From Paenibacillus sp. FSL H7-0331 (GTDB taxonomy: Bacteria > Bacillota > Bacilli > Paenibacillales > NBRC-103111), in assembly GCF_001956045.1 (NCBI RefSeq), contig NZ_MRTH01000013.1:1-64000 (forward strand): a DNA stretch of 64,000 nt, in the 5' to 3' direction. Below, piece by piece: positions 42,547 to 51,555 of this stretch. The number at the start of each line of letters is the position of its first letter. Positions within the stretch are counted from its first letter, which is position 1. The translations under genes were made by a program, and so were the position numbers. Under the pieces are notes generated by a model. The model saw only the letters and a program-made list of their open reading frames with translations, was not told where the DNA came from and searched no databases.

Positions 42547-43557
42547 ATGAAAGAATACCAGTATAATCCTGATAAAGTAACAAACAGTATGGCACCAAGC
42601 TATGTGTATATGTACAATTGCCACGAAGAAGAAGCGCAGCTCTGTCAGTTGGAGCTGCGTTCTTTGTTCGGCATGGAGTCGGAGGGAGTAGGCGAATATA
42701 GCCTAAATCACCAAGGGCCTAACCTGGGCACCCATTGTGTGGTCAGCTCTATTGGTATGGATCCAAGCCGGAGTCCATTTATTAAGCAGCGGCTCGCAGT
42801 GAGTTTCGAGGGAGATACGGTTCAAGCTATTGCATCCGCCGTGAATGCTATAGAGCTGCAGGGTGCAACCTTCAAAGTGGTTTTTGCAGCTCTCGACAAG
42901 TCTATACCTTATAACGAGCAGAGGCAGATAGAGCGTGAAGTGGGAGCGGGAATTCGTGGAAAGGCCGAGATGCGTAGTCCCGACAGGTTATTTGGAATTA
43001 CTTGTTTGGATGGACGTTGGCTGTTCGGTGAGTGCATGACCAATGAAGCCATTTGGCTTAAGCATAATACCAAGCCGCAGCAATACTCAACGGCGCTCAG
43101 TACACGGATGGCGCGCGCGGTTGCCAATATCGCAGTACCCTTTCCTGAGGGGATCACGGCTATTGATCCGTGCTGCGGCATCGGGACTGTCCTGATCGAG
43201 GCGCTATCTATGGGTATTCATATGATTGGAACGGATATCAATCCGCTTGCTGTGCGGGGAGCGCGGATGAATCTAGCCCATTTTGGATTTCCGGATGTCG
43301 TCGCTCTCCAGGATATGCGTACGTTAACTGGGAGCTATGATGCGGCCGTACTGGATCTGCCTTATAATCTATGCTCGGTCCTGTCACCATCAGATCAGCT
43401 GTCTATGCTCGAAAGTCTACGAGGACTTACGGCTAAAGCCGTTATCGTCACAACAGAAACGATCGATGCGCTTGTTATTCAAGCCGGATTTACGATCTCC
43501 GACCGCTCTGTAGTAAAAAAGGGCAGCTTTTCCAGACAGGTTCTGGTCTGTTATTAG
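42547..43557 (+). CDS. TRM11/UPF0020-type RNA methyltransferase
   Basis: A 336-residue protein. The N-terminal half (KVTNSMAPSYVYMYNCHEEE) lacks a clear THUMP. The C-terminal half is a Rossmann methyltransferase with SAM loop AIDPCCGIGTVLIEALSMG, acidic loop GTDINPLAVRGARMNLAH and catalytic LDLPYNL in place of DPPY. The family methylates tRNA or rRNA bases (N2-guanine in TRM11-like proteins). The RBS is weak. It is monocistronic, with no regulatory site apparent. Confidence 0.75.
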   Translation: MKEYQYNPDKVTNSMAPSYVYMYNCHEEEAQLCQLELRSLFGMESEGVGEYSLNHQGPNLGTHCVVSSIGMDPSRSPFIKQRLAVSFEGDTVQAIASAVNAIELQGATFKVVFAALDKSIPYNEQRQIEREVGAGIRGKAEMRSPDRLFGITCLDGRWLFGECMTNEAIWLKHNTKPQQYSTALSTRMARAVANIAVPFPEGITAIDPCCGIGTVLIEALSMGIHMIGTDINPLAVRGARMNLAHFGFPDVVALQDMRTLTGSYDAAVLDLPYNLCSVLSPSDQLSMLESLRGLTAKAVIVTTETIDALVIQAGFTISDRSVVKKGSFSRQVLVCY

Positions 43558-43598
43558 TTGTGAATGCTGTTTGTATACTCAGATAGGGAGGGAACAGG

Positions 43599-44732
43599 AT
43601 GACCGTATTTGATGTTATCATTATCGGAGCAGGTACAATGGGAGCAAGTGCAGGGTATTATATGTCCCGATCAGGAGCTTCCGTTCTGCTGTTGGATGCT
43701 TTTGATCCTCCTCATAAGGAGGGCAGCCATCATGGGGAAACCCGGCTCTTTCGTCACGCCTACAGCGGTGAGGATGCGTATATTCATTGGGCTCTGCATG
43801 CTGAACGAGAATGGGAGGCGCTTGAGCAAGCAGCGGGCCGGCAGTTGTTCCATCGTACGGGGGTGTTGAATCTGGACCCGGAGAGCTCACCTTTGACTCA
43901 GGGAAAGGAGTTCAAGGCTCGGAAATTTGAGCTGCCCGTTGAAGTGCTGACACCGGAGGAAATGGAATACCGTTGGCCTGGACTTACCGTCCCGAGGGGA
44001 TTTAGGGGTCTGTATGAGCAGCGGGGAGGGGTATTGAGCTGTGAGGCGATCATAGAATCATTCAAGCAATTGTCTATTCAAAATGGTGCCAAGCTGCTGG
44101 TGAACAGCCCCGTCGAACGGATAGCTTATAAGCCTATGCACGTAGAGGTGTCAACCCGAACCGATCGTTATGTAGGACGGCAGCTTTTGCTGACGGCTGG
44201 CACTCGCTCTGGCACCATACTCCCTGACTTGAAGCTTCCTGTAGAAGCAGTGAGGAAACCGATAGCCTGGTTTGAACCGAAGGCGGAACAAGCTGTATTC
44301 GATAGTCGCTTTTTTCCCGGCTTTAATATTAACACGGAATTTGGGGAGTTTTATGGATTTCCCAGCTTTTCCGGTTCAGGCTTGAAAATCGGCAGGCACG
44401 ATGGCGGCGAGATCGTGGATGGGAGACAACCGACTGCACCATTTGGAAGCAGACCTGCGGATGCGCTTGAATTCCGTCAGCTGCTGCAGCAATTTATGCC
44501 CAAGGCAGAAGGAAAGCTGCTTAAAGGCAGTGTATGTCTGTATGAAAGGACACCGGATGAGCATTTCATTATCGATCAACATCCAGAATATTCCCATGTG
44601 TATATCGCCACAGGCTTTTCCGGGCATGGCTTCAAATTTGCCAGTAGTATTGGGCAGACCGTCAGTGAATGGATGCTGAACAACGTGTATAATGAGCACC
44701 TTAAGCCATTTTCACTTTCCAGATTTTATTGA
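43599..44732 (+). CDS. solA: N-methyl-tryptophan/sarcosine oxidase-like flavoenzyme
   Basis: A 377-residue FAD enzyme of the MSOX/SolA family: dinucleotide fold DVIIIGAGTMGASAGYYMS, then SHHGETRLFRHAYSG, and the Cys in GSVCLYERTPDEHF that binds FAD covalently in this family. ATGFSGHGFKFASSIG closes the flavin site. It oxidises N-methyl amino acids to the free amine, formaldehyde and H2O2. Peroxide output fits with the OsmC gene just downstream. RBS GGGAGGG. The exact substrate cannot be told from sequence. Confidence 0.85.
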   Translation: MTVFDVIIIGAGTMGASAGYYMSRSGASVLLLDAFDPPHKEGSHHGETRLFRHAYSGEDAYIHWALHAEREWEALEQAAGRQLFHRTGVLNLDPESSPLTQGKEFKARKFELPVEVLTPEEMEYRWPGLTVPRGFRGLYEQRGGVLSCEAIIESFKQLSIQNGAKLLVNSPVERIAYKPMHVEVSTRTDRYVGRQLLLTAGTRSGTILPDLKLPVEAVRKPIAWFEPKAEQAVFDSRFFPGFNINTEFGEFYGFPSFSGSGLKIGRHDGGEIVDGRQPTAPFGSRPADALEFRQLLQQFMPKAEGKLLKGSVCLYERTPDEHFIIDQHPEYSHVYIATGFSGHGFKFASSIGQTVSEWMLNNVYNEHLKPFSLSRFY

Positions 44733-44803
44733 TTTATGTATAAAATTCTTTTTAAATCATTTTATACTACGAATTGTTAATTGTTTAAATTTATTGTAAC
44801 TTA

Positions 44804-44832
44804 TTGACTGGAAATGAAATTGATGCTAATCT
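44804..44832 (+). promoter_or_regulatory. possible promoter of the OsmC gene
   Basis: TTGACT, 17-bp spacer, TAATCT, in an A+T-rich 150-bp gap; the -10 is poor (3 of 6). Confidence 0.35.
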
Positions 44833-44882
44833 TAATCCGTATTATACATAGTGATTTAGTAAGGATTCGGGAGGAATGGTGA

Positions 44883-45413
44883 ATGAGCACGTTAAACGAA
44901 TACTTGGTGCAGAAAAGGCAGGCGGCCCTGGACCGGAAAGATAAGGCTCTGCAGCTCGAAGACATCCCAGCGCAAACTTACTATGCCAAGGCAAGGGCAC
45001 TGGGCAGAAGTGGAGTCAGGGAAATTCGTATTCGTGATTTTCAAGTCATCAGCGATAGTCCAGAGGATTACGCCGGCTATAATCTCGGTCCGAACTCAGC
45101 GGAGCTGCAGCTCGGCGTACTCGGAAGCTGCCTGACACATATTACCTTAATTCAAGCAGCGCTGCTCCAGGTTTCACTGGATGCCCTGGAGGTGGAAGTA
45201 TCCGGACAATTGCATTCCTTCGCGGGACAGCCGGGTTATGAGGATATTCCAGTCTATCCTTACAATATCGCCTATAAGCTCCATATCACCTCCTCCGAAT
45301 CTCCAGAAAAGATAGCCGATCTGCACGAGCAGGTTGAACGTGTATGCCCGATTTTTAACTTGCTGAGAAATCCGCAATCGATTAAAGGCGAGGTTGTCCT
45401 TCATTCATCATAA
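44883..45413 (+). CDS. OsmC-family peroxiredoxin
   Basis: A 176-residue OsmC/Ohr-fold protein. The two redox Cys occur in GVLGSCLTHITLIQAALLQ and in ERVCPIFNLLRNP, as in thiol-dependent organic-hydroperoxide reductases. The 'NLGPNSAELQLGVLGSC' segment is the OsmC/YhfA-type helix start. It is placed after a peroxide-forming flavoenzyme. RBS GGGAGGAAT. A strong terminator follows. Confidence 0.85.
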   Translation: MSTLNEYLVQKRQAALDRKDKALQLEDIPAQTYYAKARALGRSGVREIRIRDFQVISDSPEDYAGYNLGPNSAELQLGVLGSCLTHITLIQAALLQVSLDALEVEVSGQLHSFAGQPGYEDIPVYPYNIAYKLHITSSESPEKIADLHEQVERVCPIFNLLRNPQSIKGEVVLHSS

Positions 45414-45448
45414 TCGTATATCTTAGTCATTCACCATTTTGACCGGTC

Positions 45449-45494
45449 AACCGGAATCACGTACTCTTTTTTGTACGTTGTTTCCGGTTTTTTT
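45449..45494 (+). terminator. intrinsic terminator after the OsmC gene
   Basis: AACCGGAA...GTAC stem with GTAC...TTCCGGTT, then T7; a strong stop before the yojF operon. Confidence 0.85.
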
Positions 45495-45531
45495 GTGTAA
45501 TCACGTAGGTAGAAAGAAGGAATTGACGAAG

Positions 45532-45858
45532 ATGGAACCTGTGAACTTCGAGCAACTGCAAGACGTATTGAAGAGCTTTGAAGGAAAAGAAGTATACCTG
45601 CATACCGAGGTTAATCCGGGGGCCCTGCTGCGCAATATTCGTGTTGAGATTGAGCAAGCACATTTATCCGGCGAGGGATCGTATCGATTGGCGCTGAGGC
45701 TTCGCTATAATGGATGGGTTCGTACGGAATCGATTACCCATTATAGTCTGGATGCAAGAGGTCGGGTGTTCGCTGCAAGCTATGATGAGCAGAATAGAAT
45801 TGTTACGCTGATCCAGATTGGACTTTTTCCGTTTGATTTTGATGAGGAGGCAAGCTGA
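45532..45858 (+). CDS. yojF: YojF-like protein (DUF1806)
   Basis: A 108-residue protein starting MEPVNFEQLQDVLKSFEGKE with AAGGAA upstream. It matches the DUF1806 type by VYLHTEVNPGALLRNIRVEI and VIQIGLFPFDF-like ends. In B. subtilis yojF lies next to yojG (bshB2), as it does here with adjacent stop and start. Its role is unknown; the conserved pairing suggests it helps BshB2 in bacillithiol synthesis or repair. Confidence 0.85.
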   Translation: MEPVNFEQLQDVLKSFEGKEVYLHTEVNPGALLRNIRVEIEQAHLSGEGSYRLALRLRYNGWVRTESITHYSLDARGRVFAASYDEQNRIVTLIQIGLFPFDFDEEAS

Positions 45859-46593
45859 ATGTCTGTGAACAAAATTTTGGTCGTCGTGGCCCATCCTGAC
45901 GATGAAAGCTTCATATGCGGAGGAACGCTGGCTAAATATGCAAAGCAGGGCAGCGAGGTAACGGTTATTTGCGCTACGAAGGGAGAGCTGGGCCGGCGTC
46001 TGGGTAAACGTCCATTTACGGTATCCCGCGAGTCGATGCGGCGGGTGCGCGAGGGAGAAATGAGGGAGGCGTGCAGAGCATTGGGGGTACAACGTCTGGA
46101 GTTCCTCGACATCTTGGACAAAACGGTCGAATTTGAGGAATACGAGGGCTTAAAGCAGCGAATTATCGATTTTATCGAGGATATTCAGCCAGATGTCGTA
46201 CTAACCTTTCATGAGAAGCTGGGCGGGCATCCTGATCATTGCGCAATAGGCAAGGCGACTAAAGGTGCTTATCTGGAAGCGGTAACCCGACCTGATCAGG
46301 CACGATATTTGTACTTCATTACTTACGGGGATGAAATCAAGGGCTTTGACCTATCGCCTGATGTGGTGTCTGCGGTTAATATTCGCTGCAGCCTGCAGGA
46401 AAAGCTATCCACTTATCGCGCCCATCGTTCACAGAGCGATGTTCACAAATGGGCTTGGCAGTCTGATGAACAAGCCATCCTAGGCGTGAGTCCGATTGAA
46501 TATTTTATCCGTTTTACCCGTGAAGGTGCAGCCGATGTGTTGGGAGATGCTCCGGTCACCACTCTATATAATGAAGGGACGAATCTATCATGA
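45859..46593 (+). CDS. bshB2: bacillithiol biosynthesis deacetylase BshB2
   Basis: A 244-residue LmbE/PIG-L deacetylase. The zinc motif is AHPDDESFICGGTLAKYAKQG, with the third ligand in GGHPDHCAIGKAT. It removes acetate from GlcNAc-malate (or acts on S-conjugates), the step between BshA and BshC. GGAGGCAAGC lies before ATG. Its stop overlaps (ATGA) the start of a sugar-transport lipoprotein, an unusual coupling. Confidence 0.9.
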   Translation: MSVNKILVVVAHPDDESFICGGTLAKYAKQGSEVTVICATKGELGRRLGKRPFTVSRESMRRVREGEMREACRALGVQRLEFLDILDKTVEFEEYEGLKQRIIDFIEDIQPDVVLTFHEKLGGHPDHCAIGKATKGAYLEAVTRPDQARYLYFITYGDEIKGFDLSPDVVSAVNIRCSLQEKLSTYRAHRSQSDVHKWAWQSDEQAILGVSPIEYFIRFTREGAADVLGDAPVTTLYNEGTNLS

Positions 46594-47978
46594 AATTAAT
46601 CAGCAACTGGACTCTACAAGCACATATACAAGTCAATTTAAAAGCTATCGCCGTCATATCTGCAACGGCTATCGCCCTTGCAGGCTGCTCAAGTGCCGTA
46701 CCGACAGCTTCAACAGCAACACCATCTACCTCAGCTCCTGCTGCAGCCAATTCGACCAAGGATGGGCAGAGTGACAAGAAGGAGCCGGTTACCATTGAAT
46801 ACTGGCAGTATGCTTTTGCGGCAAAGGTCGATCTGGTCAACGATCTGATTAAGGAGTTCCAGGCCAAAAACCCGCATATTACCGTCAAGCATACGAACTT
46901 CCCTTACGATCAATATAATGAGAAGGTCGCCACTTTGGTGCCTGCAGGCAAAGGCCCGGACATCATTAACCTGTACTATGGATGGATTCCCAAATATGTT
47001 TCCTCCGGTTACCTCCAGCCGCTTCCGTCTAACGGTTTTTCTGAAGCTGATCTGAAGAAGGACTTTTTCCCTGTAGTTGAAGCTGGTAAAATCGATGGGA
47101 AATACTGGGCCGTCCCGACAGCCGTACGTACGCTTGCCTTGTACTACAATAAGGAATTGTTTGAGAAAGCGAAGCTCGATCCTAACAAACCACCTGCCAA
47201 TTGGGAGGAGCTGATCGATTATGCGAAGAAATTGACGGAGAAGGACGCCAAAGGCCAATTTATTACCGAGGGCATTACCTGGCAGCCAAACAGTCAGATT
47301 CACCACTGGTATAGGGATGCCTTGATCTATCAGGCAGGAGGTCAGGATACAACACCGGATTATAAAAAATATTTGTGGAATGCATCACCTGCCGGGCTAG
47401 AGGCCTTCAAGTTTGTTATGGATATCCCCTTGGTACACAAAGTCGGCACCCGCGATTTCTATGAGACGGACATCAATGCGTTTAAAACCGGTCACGCCGG
47501 GATTACGATAGACGGCTCGAACGTGCTTGGAGGCATTAAGAAGGATGCTCCTAACTTGAAATTCGGGACGGCTCCGCTGCCTTCCTATAAGAATAAAGCA
47601 ACGCAATCCTCTTACTGGGCTAATGGCATTACGAAGGGTGTAGAGGGCAAGAAGCTGGAAGCTGCAACCGAGTTCCTGAAATTCCTAACCAGTAAAGAGG
47701 TACAGGAGAAATGGGTTGATAAGGTAGGCGAGTTGCCAGCCAAGAAGGAGGTTGCGCTGCAGGATAAGTATGCGAAGGACCCGCTGCTTGGAGCGTTTAT
47801 TCAACAGCTTCCTGATGCACACGCGCATTTCTTTGTCGATGAGACGGCGGAGAAGGATAACTTCGTTGAAGCGACAGACCGTGTTTTGCTGAAAAATGAA
47901 AACATTCAAACGGTATTCGACGATCTGGTGAAAAAGAATCAGAAGCTGTATGACGATTATTGGAGCAAAAAGAAATAA
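46590..47978 (+). CDS. ABC sugar-transporter solute-binding lipoprotein
   Basis: A 462-residue protein with a long N-terminal region before the lipobox (ALAGC, Cys at residue 33), a Ser/Thr/Ala-rich linker, and a type 1 binding domain (YWQYAFAAKVDLVNDLIKEF, then PDIINLYYGWIPKYVSSGYL). It is the MalE-like CUT1 type. It starts inside the bshB2 stop codon with AAGGGACG as RBS. Two permease genes follow. The ligand is unknown; no ATPase is encoded nearby. Confidence 0.85.
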   Translation: MKLISNWTLQAHIQVNLKAIAVISATAIALAGCSSAVPTASTATPSTSAPAAANSTKDGQSDKKEPVTIEYWQYAFAAKVDLVNDLIKEFQAKNPHITVKHTNFPYDQYNEKVATLVPAGKGPDIINLYYGWIPKYVSSGYLQPLPSNGFSEADLKKDFFPVVEAGKIDGKYWAVPTAVRTLALYYNKELFEKAKLDPNKPPANWEELIDYAKKLTEKDAKGQFITEGITWQPNSQIHHWYRDALIYQAGGQDTTPDYKKYLWNASPAGLEAFKFVMDIPLVHKVGTRDFYETDINAFKTGHAGITIDGSNVLGGIKKDAPNLKFGTAPLPSYKNKATQSSYWANGITKGVEGKKLEAATEFLKFLTSKEVQEKWVDKVGELPAKKEVALQDKYAKDPLLGAFIQQLPDAHAHFFVDETAEKDNFVEATDRVLLKNENIQTVFDDLVKKNQKLYDDYWSKKK

Positions 47979-48019
47979 ATCATAGAGCTCAAGCAGATTG
48001 AACCGGAAGGAGTGAAGAT

Positions 48020-48967
48020 ATGCAGGAGATTCAGAGCAATGCGGTACTGCCAGCGGGTAGTGCCAGACTTGAAAAACGGAATTTATCCTATAAACGCAAA
48101 CAGCAGCTGTTTATTTATGGCAGCCTGTTTATACCGCTTCTTTTCTTCGCAGCTGTTCGAATTATCCCGATATTTTATTCGTTCAATGTCAGCTTTCGTG
48201 AGTGGAATATCCTCTCCGATGGTGTCAGGCCGTTCGTTGGGCTGGACAATTATATCGAGCTGTTTCAGGATGAGGTGTTCCATAAAGCTTTGAAAAATAC
48301 ATTGATTTATGTAGGTGTCGGAGTCCCAGGACAGCTCATTGTGGGATTGGCAGTGGCCTTGCTGCTGCAGCAAATAACTGTGCTGCGTGGCTGGTTTCGT
48401 ACGATTTATTTCATTCCTTATATGACCAGCATTATTGCCGTCAGTTGGGTGTTCCGTTGGGTGCTTATTCCTAACGGGGCCGCCAATGGTCTGCTTACGC
48501 AGCTTGGGTTTGCCAAACAGCTGTTTTTGAACTCGCCGGACCAAGCGATTTATTTAATAACAGGCGTGATGATCTGGCAAATCCTCGGGTTTCAAATGCT
48601 TATTTTTGTTACAGGCTTGCAAGGAATTCCCCAGCTTTATTATGAAGCAGCGGATATTGATGGTGCGGGGCGCTGGCAGAAGTTTTGGCGGATCACGTTA
48701 CCCCTGCTCAACCCGACGATTGTGTTTTCATTGGTTATTGCCACGATTACCTATTTACAAACCTTTACCCAGGTGAAAAATATGAGCTCAGCCGGGTCGG
48801 GCGGGCCATTAAACTCGACCAAATCATTGGTGCTGTATATTTATGATCTTGGATTCAAGCACCACAAGATGGGGCTGGCAGCTGCGGCAACGGTCATTTT
48901 ATTCATCGTTATCATGGGACTGTCCTTATTACAGCTTAAATTCGTAAGCAAAAAGGTTGAATATTAA
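48020..48967 (+). CDS. ABC sugar permease (MalF-type)
   Basis: A 315-residue CUT1 permease: a cytosolic N-terminal tail, then six TMs starting at LFIYGSLFIPLLFFAAVRII. The EAA loop is YYEAADIDGAGRWQKFWRITLP. AAGGAGTG precedes ATG. It is the partner of the next gene. Confidence 0.88.
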   Translation: MQEIQSNAVLPAGSARLEKRNLSYKRKQQLFIYGSLFIPLLFFAAVRIIPIFYSFNVSFREWNILSDGVRPFVGLDNYIELFQDEVFHKALKNTLIYVGVGVPGQLIVGLAVALLLQQITVLRGWFRTIYFIPYMTSIIAVSWVFRWVLIPNGAANGLLTQLGFAKQLFLNSPDQAIYLITGVMIWQILGFQMLIFVTGLQGIPQLYYEAADIDGAGRWQKFWRITLPLLNPTIVFSLVIATITYLQTFTQVKNMSSAGSGGPLNSTKSLVLYIYDLGFKHHKMGLAAAATVILFIVIMGLSLLQLKFVSKKVEY

Positions 48968-48994
48968 GACGGACGATTCGGATGGGGGATTGGA

Positions 48995-49819
48995 TTGAAA
49001 CGAAACCATATCATCATAACCGGTTTAAGCTACCTGCTGCTTACGGCAGGCGCATTCATAGTGCTGTTCCCGTTATTATGGATGCTGTCTACAGCGTTGA
49101 AGCAGCCAGCAGAAATTTATTCGCTCAGCCTGATTCCGGCAGTTCCTACCTTCCAGCACATCCTGGATGTTTTTAACAAGACGCTGTTTGGAAGCTGGCT
49201 CTTGAACAGCCTCATCGTTGCGGTTATTAGCACAGCATCGGTTGCGTTCTTTGATACGTTAGCTGGATATGTGTTTGCACAATTTACGTTCAGAGCGAAG
49301 CAGTTCATTTTCATCGTCATCTTGAGTACGTTGATGGTGCCTACGGAAATGCTGATCATTCCCTGGTTTTTGTTGTCCGATATGGTCGGTTGGGTGGACA
49401 CCTACATGGGAATATTGTTTCCGGGGTTGATCACCGCATTCGGGATCTTTTTAATGAAGCAGTTCATGGAATCGATTCCTCGTGATCTGCTGGACGCTGC
49501 GAGAATTGATGGGATGGGCGAGTGGGGAATTTGGTTGAAAATAGCGATACCGCAGGTGGGAGGAGCTATAACTACGTTATGCCTGCTTAACTTTCTGTCG
49601 AGCTGGAATTCCTACATTTGGCCGTTGATTGTCAGTGTGACGCCCGAGAAGCTAACGATTCCTGTCGGTCTGGCTTATTTCTCCAATGAGAATGGTGACC
49701 GGAGCAATTGGGTGCTGTCGATGGCAGGCTCAAGTATTTCGGTGCTTCCATTAATTATCCTGTTTCTTATTTTCCAAAAGCAGATTATACGCGGGATTAC
49801 TTTAACAGGTCTCAGATAG
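48995..49819 (+). CDS. ABC sugar permease (MalG-type)
   Basis: A 274-residue CUT1 permease with a TTG start supported by GGGGGATTGG just upstream. Six TMs; the EAA loop is LLDAARIDGMGEWGIWLKIAIP. It ends in RGITLTGLR, the usual MalG-like terminus. A strong terminator directly follows, closing the yojF-bshB2-transporter operon. Confidence 0.88.
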   Translation: MKRNHIIITGLSYLLLTAGAFIVLFPLLWMLSTALKQPAEIYSLSLIPAVPTFQHILDVFNKTLFGSWLLNSLIVAVISTASVAFFDTLAGYVFAQFTFRAKQFIFIVILSTLMVPTEMLIIPWFLLSDMVGWVDTYMGILFPGLITAFGIFLMKQFMESIPRDLLDAARIDGMGEWGIWLKIAIPQVGGAITTLCLLNFLSSWNSYIWPLIVSVTPEKLTIPVGLAYFSNENGDRSNWVLSMAGSSISVLPLIILFLIFQKQIIRGITLTGLR

Positions 49820-49883
49820 AAAAAGCCCTGTCCATCCAATTACACATGACTTGACAGTGTGTGCTGGATAGGCAGGGCTTTTT
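49820..49883 (+). terminator. intrinsic terminator of the transporter operon
   Basis: AAAAAGCCCTG/CAGGGCTTTTT long stem, with inner CCA/TGG and ACAC/GTGT pairings. Confidence 0.85.
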
Positions 49884-49907
49884 GTAAAACATAGTAATCT
49901 ATATGTT

Positions 49908-50006
49908 TCACTCTATAGGGTAGTGTTTCCAGGGAATGATACGTTTCTCCAGCCAATCCAGCAGCATTGTTGTCATAGCTCCTAATACAGCGATCGTAAC
50001 ACGGCT
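49908..50006 (-). pseudogene. ABC permease C-terminal remnant (SsuC/TauC-like)
   Basis: On the minus strand the frame reads TIAVLGAMTTMLLDWLEKRI-IPWKHYPIE before a TGA. 'LLDWLEKRIIPW' is the typical end of nitrate/sulfonate-type (SsuC/TauC) permeases. Upstream the frame is closed by a TAG, so only ~30 codons survive. Confidence 0.5.
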
Positions 50007-50015
50007 CTATGGTTA

Positions 50016-50351
50016 TTAATTGTCAGTCGTTGCCGTTTGCGCCAGTAGATCGTCCAAAGTTAGGGACACTTCTTTAAGTAAAGGCAGGACCGGTACAAGT
50101 CCTCCCGCTGGAATACTCGTAAGCAGCGCTGCCAAAATTTCCTCCTTGGAAGCACCTGCTTTAATAGCCAAAGGCAGATGTGACTTCACTGCGGGAGCAT
50201 AACCGAGAGCTGCCAGATTGGAAATGTAAATCAATTGTTGGGTTTTGGGATCAAGCGCGGACTCGGCAACAACGGATCGATGCAGCCCACGGAATTGATC
50301 GGCTACCTGCGGAAACTGCTCGGCAAAAAATTCGAAATCAGGGTTTTTCAT
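50016..50351 (-). CDS. carboxymuconolactone-decarboxylase/AhpD-fold protein lacking redox Cys
   Basis: A 111-residue CMD-fold protein: LDPKTQQLIYISNLAALGYAP, then HLPLAIKAGASKEEILAALL. In AhpD-like peroxidases a CxxC lies just before the conserved His; here that place reads YAPAVKSH, without Cys, so peroxidase activity is unlikely. GAGGAGAG precedes ATG. It stands inside a stretch of broken genes. Confidence 0.75.
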   Translation of the reverse strand: MKNPDFEFFAEQFPQVADQFRGLHRSVVAESALDPKTQQLIYISNLAALGYAPAVKSHLPLAIKAGASKEEILAALLTSIPAGGLVPVLPLLKEVSLTLDDLLAQTATTDN

Positions 50352-50486
50352 TGGTTAACTCTCCTCTCAGATATAAGACCATGTATGGTTTATTCCATTA
50401 AATTGTAATAATGTAACATTATAGGTCAATATATTACAATAAAAATATTATATTTTCCTGATATGTAAATAATAGTACAGGGAGCG

Positions 50487-50926
50487 ATGATATTGAGTCA
50501 GACGATCATACAACAACAGGAGTTTGTTCTGAACGCGGGGCTGCTGCCTTCTGGGGAATCATTATGTATTCGGGGAGAGGTTCGATATAAGCATCGGCAC
50601 GATTCTAACTCAGTGCTTCCTTTACTTCCGATACTCATCATCAGCCACGGCTTTAAAGGTTTTAAAGACTGGGGATTTTTCCCTTATGTGGCTTCCTACC
50701 ATTCGGAACGGCCTACAAGGCTGATGAGCTTGGTGCTATCGGCAAACGAATACGTTTGGCAGGAGGAGATTTATTGTTTCTTAGCCCTGCTGGTGCCGGG
50801 AAAGCTGCAGATTGGTTGAAGCAAAAGGGACCCAGGCCTAACTTTGTAGGTGTTCATGATAAGCAGGGTGAACAATCACAGCTCCGGGTACTGGGGTCGG
50901 AATGGCTTATTGCTGATGCATTATGA
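50487..50926 (+). pseudogene. alpha/beta-hydrolase start fused to an unrelated gene end
   Basis: The first frame reads QQQEFVLNAGLLPSGESLCI ... LPILIISHGFKGFKDWGFF, a clear alpha/beta-hydrolase N terminus with the oxyanion HG motif. The catalytic part is missing. From 50765 a second frame reads GDLLFLSPAGAGKAADWLKQ ... LRVLGSEWLIADAL and stops. I do not recognise its family. The two pieces seem to be joined by a deletion. Confidence 0.6.
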
Positions 50927-50965
50927 AGTACATCAAAATACATTAAAGAAATGGAGAGATCGGTT

Positions 50966-51157
50966 ATGTCGTTGCCATCCGTAATTCAGCCTTTATATGA
51001 ACAGGAAATTCATGAGTAGGTCGTTAACTGGCGAAGATTTTTGCACCAGCATCCTGAGCTTTCGTTCAAAGAGCATGGAACAGCTCATGGTCCGATGCTG
51101 GCCTCACCGGATAACTTTTCGATTACGGTTCAGGGCAAGGGCGGGCAATGGACGTGA
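50966..51157 (+). pseudogene. M20 amidohydrolase, degenerate
   Basis: MSLPSVIQPLYEQEIHE, then TAG, then VVNWRRFLHQHPELSFKEHGTAHGP... The 'WRRFLHQHPELSF.E' segment is the N-terminal signature of M20 amino-acyl amidohydrolases. The frame then jumps to PMLASPDNFSITVQGKGGQ, which belongs ~100 residues further on, so an internal deletion and a stop codon are present. Such genes commonly sit with ABC transporters for sulfur or amino-acid derivatives. Confidence 0.7.
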
Positions 51158-51167
51158 TTATTTAACG

Positions 51168-51200
51168 TAAAAAAGCCGCCTGCAATAGCAACAGGCGGCT
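51168..51200 (-). terminator. terminator of the MerR gene
   Basis: Read on the minus strand: AGCCGCCTG, 9-nt loop, CAGGCGGCT, T5-6. Confidence 0.85.
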
Positions 51201-51213
51201 GAGTATGCTCGGT

Positions 51214-51555
51214 TTACGATGGTTCAAGTGTCTGCAATGCGATTTTTTGAAAAACATCATCAATATTTTTGATACGATCCTCGACCTTCTTGGCGGCAGT
51301 ATCCAACGTATAGCCGTCCTCCAATAGCTCTTGAACCAATACGATTTTCTTAATATTTACGTAATCATATCGCCGGGTCGATCCGTCTGCCTCTTGAACC
51401 GACTTGATAATGCCTTTCTCTTCCCAATATCGAATTTTGCGAGTCGGTACGCCGGTAATTTCGGCAACCTCGCCAATGCCTACAATTAATTTACTTAACA
51501 ATTCCATATCGTAAATGACGTATTTTTGTTCATTGGAGCTTTCTTCAGAACTCAT
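51214..51555 (-). CDS. MerR-family regulator (short)
   Basis: A 113-residue protein: a ~25-residue N-terminal extension, then the MerR winged helix (GIGEVAEITGVPTRKIRYWEEKGIIKSVQ, then STRRYDYVNIKKIVLVQELLEDG). It lacks a Cys-based metal site and a long effector domain, so it belongs to the small YfmP-like group. RBS AGGAGG. The 321-bp region upstream of it is shared with the large SLH gene transcribed away from it, a possible target. Confidence 0.8.
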   Translation of the reverse strand: MSSEESSNEQKYVIYDMELLSKLIVGIGEVAEITGVPTRKIRYWEEKGIIKSVQEADGSTRRYDYVNIKKIVLVQELLEDGYTLDTAAKKVEDRIKNIDDVFQKIALQTLEPS

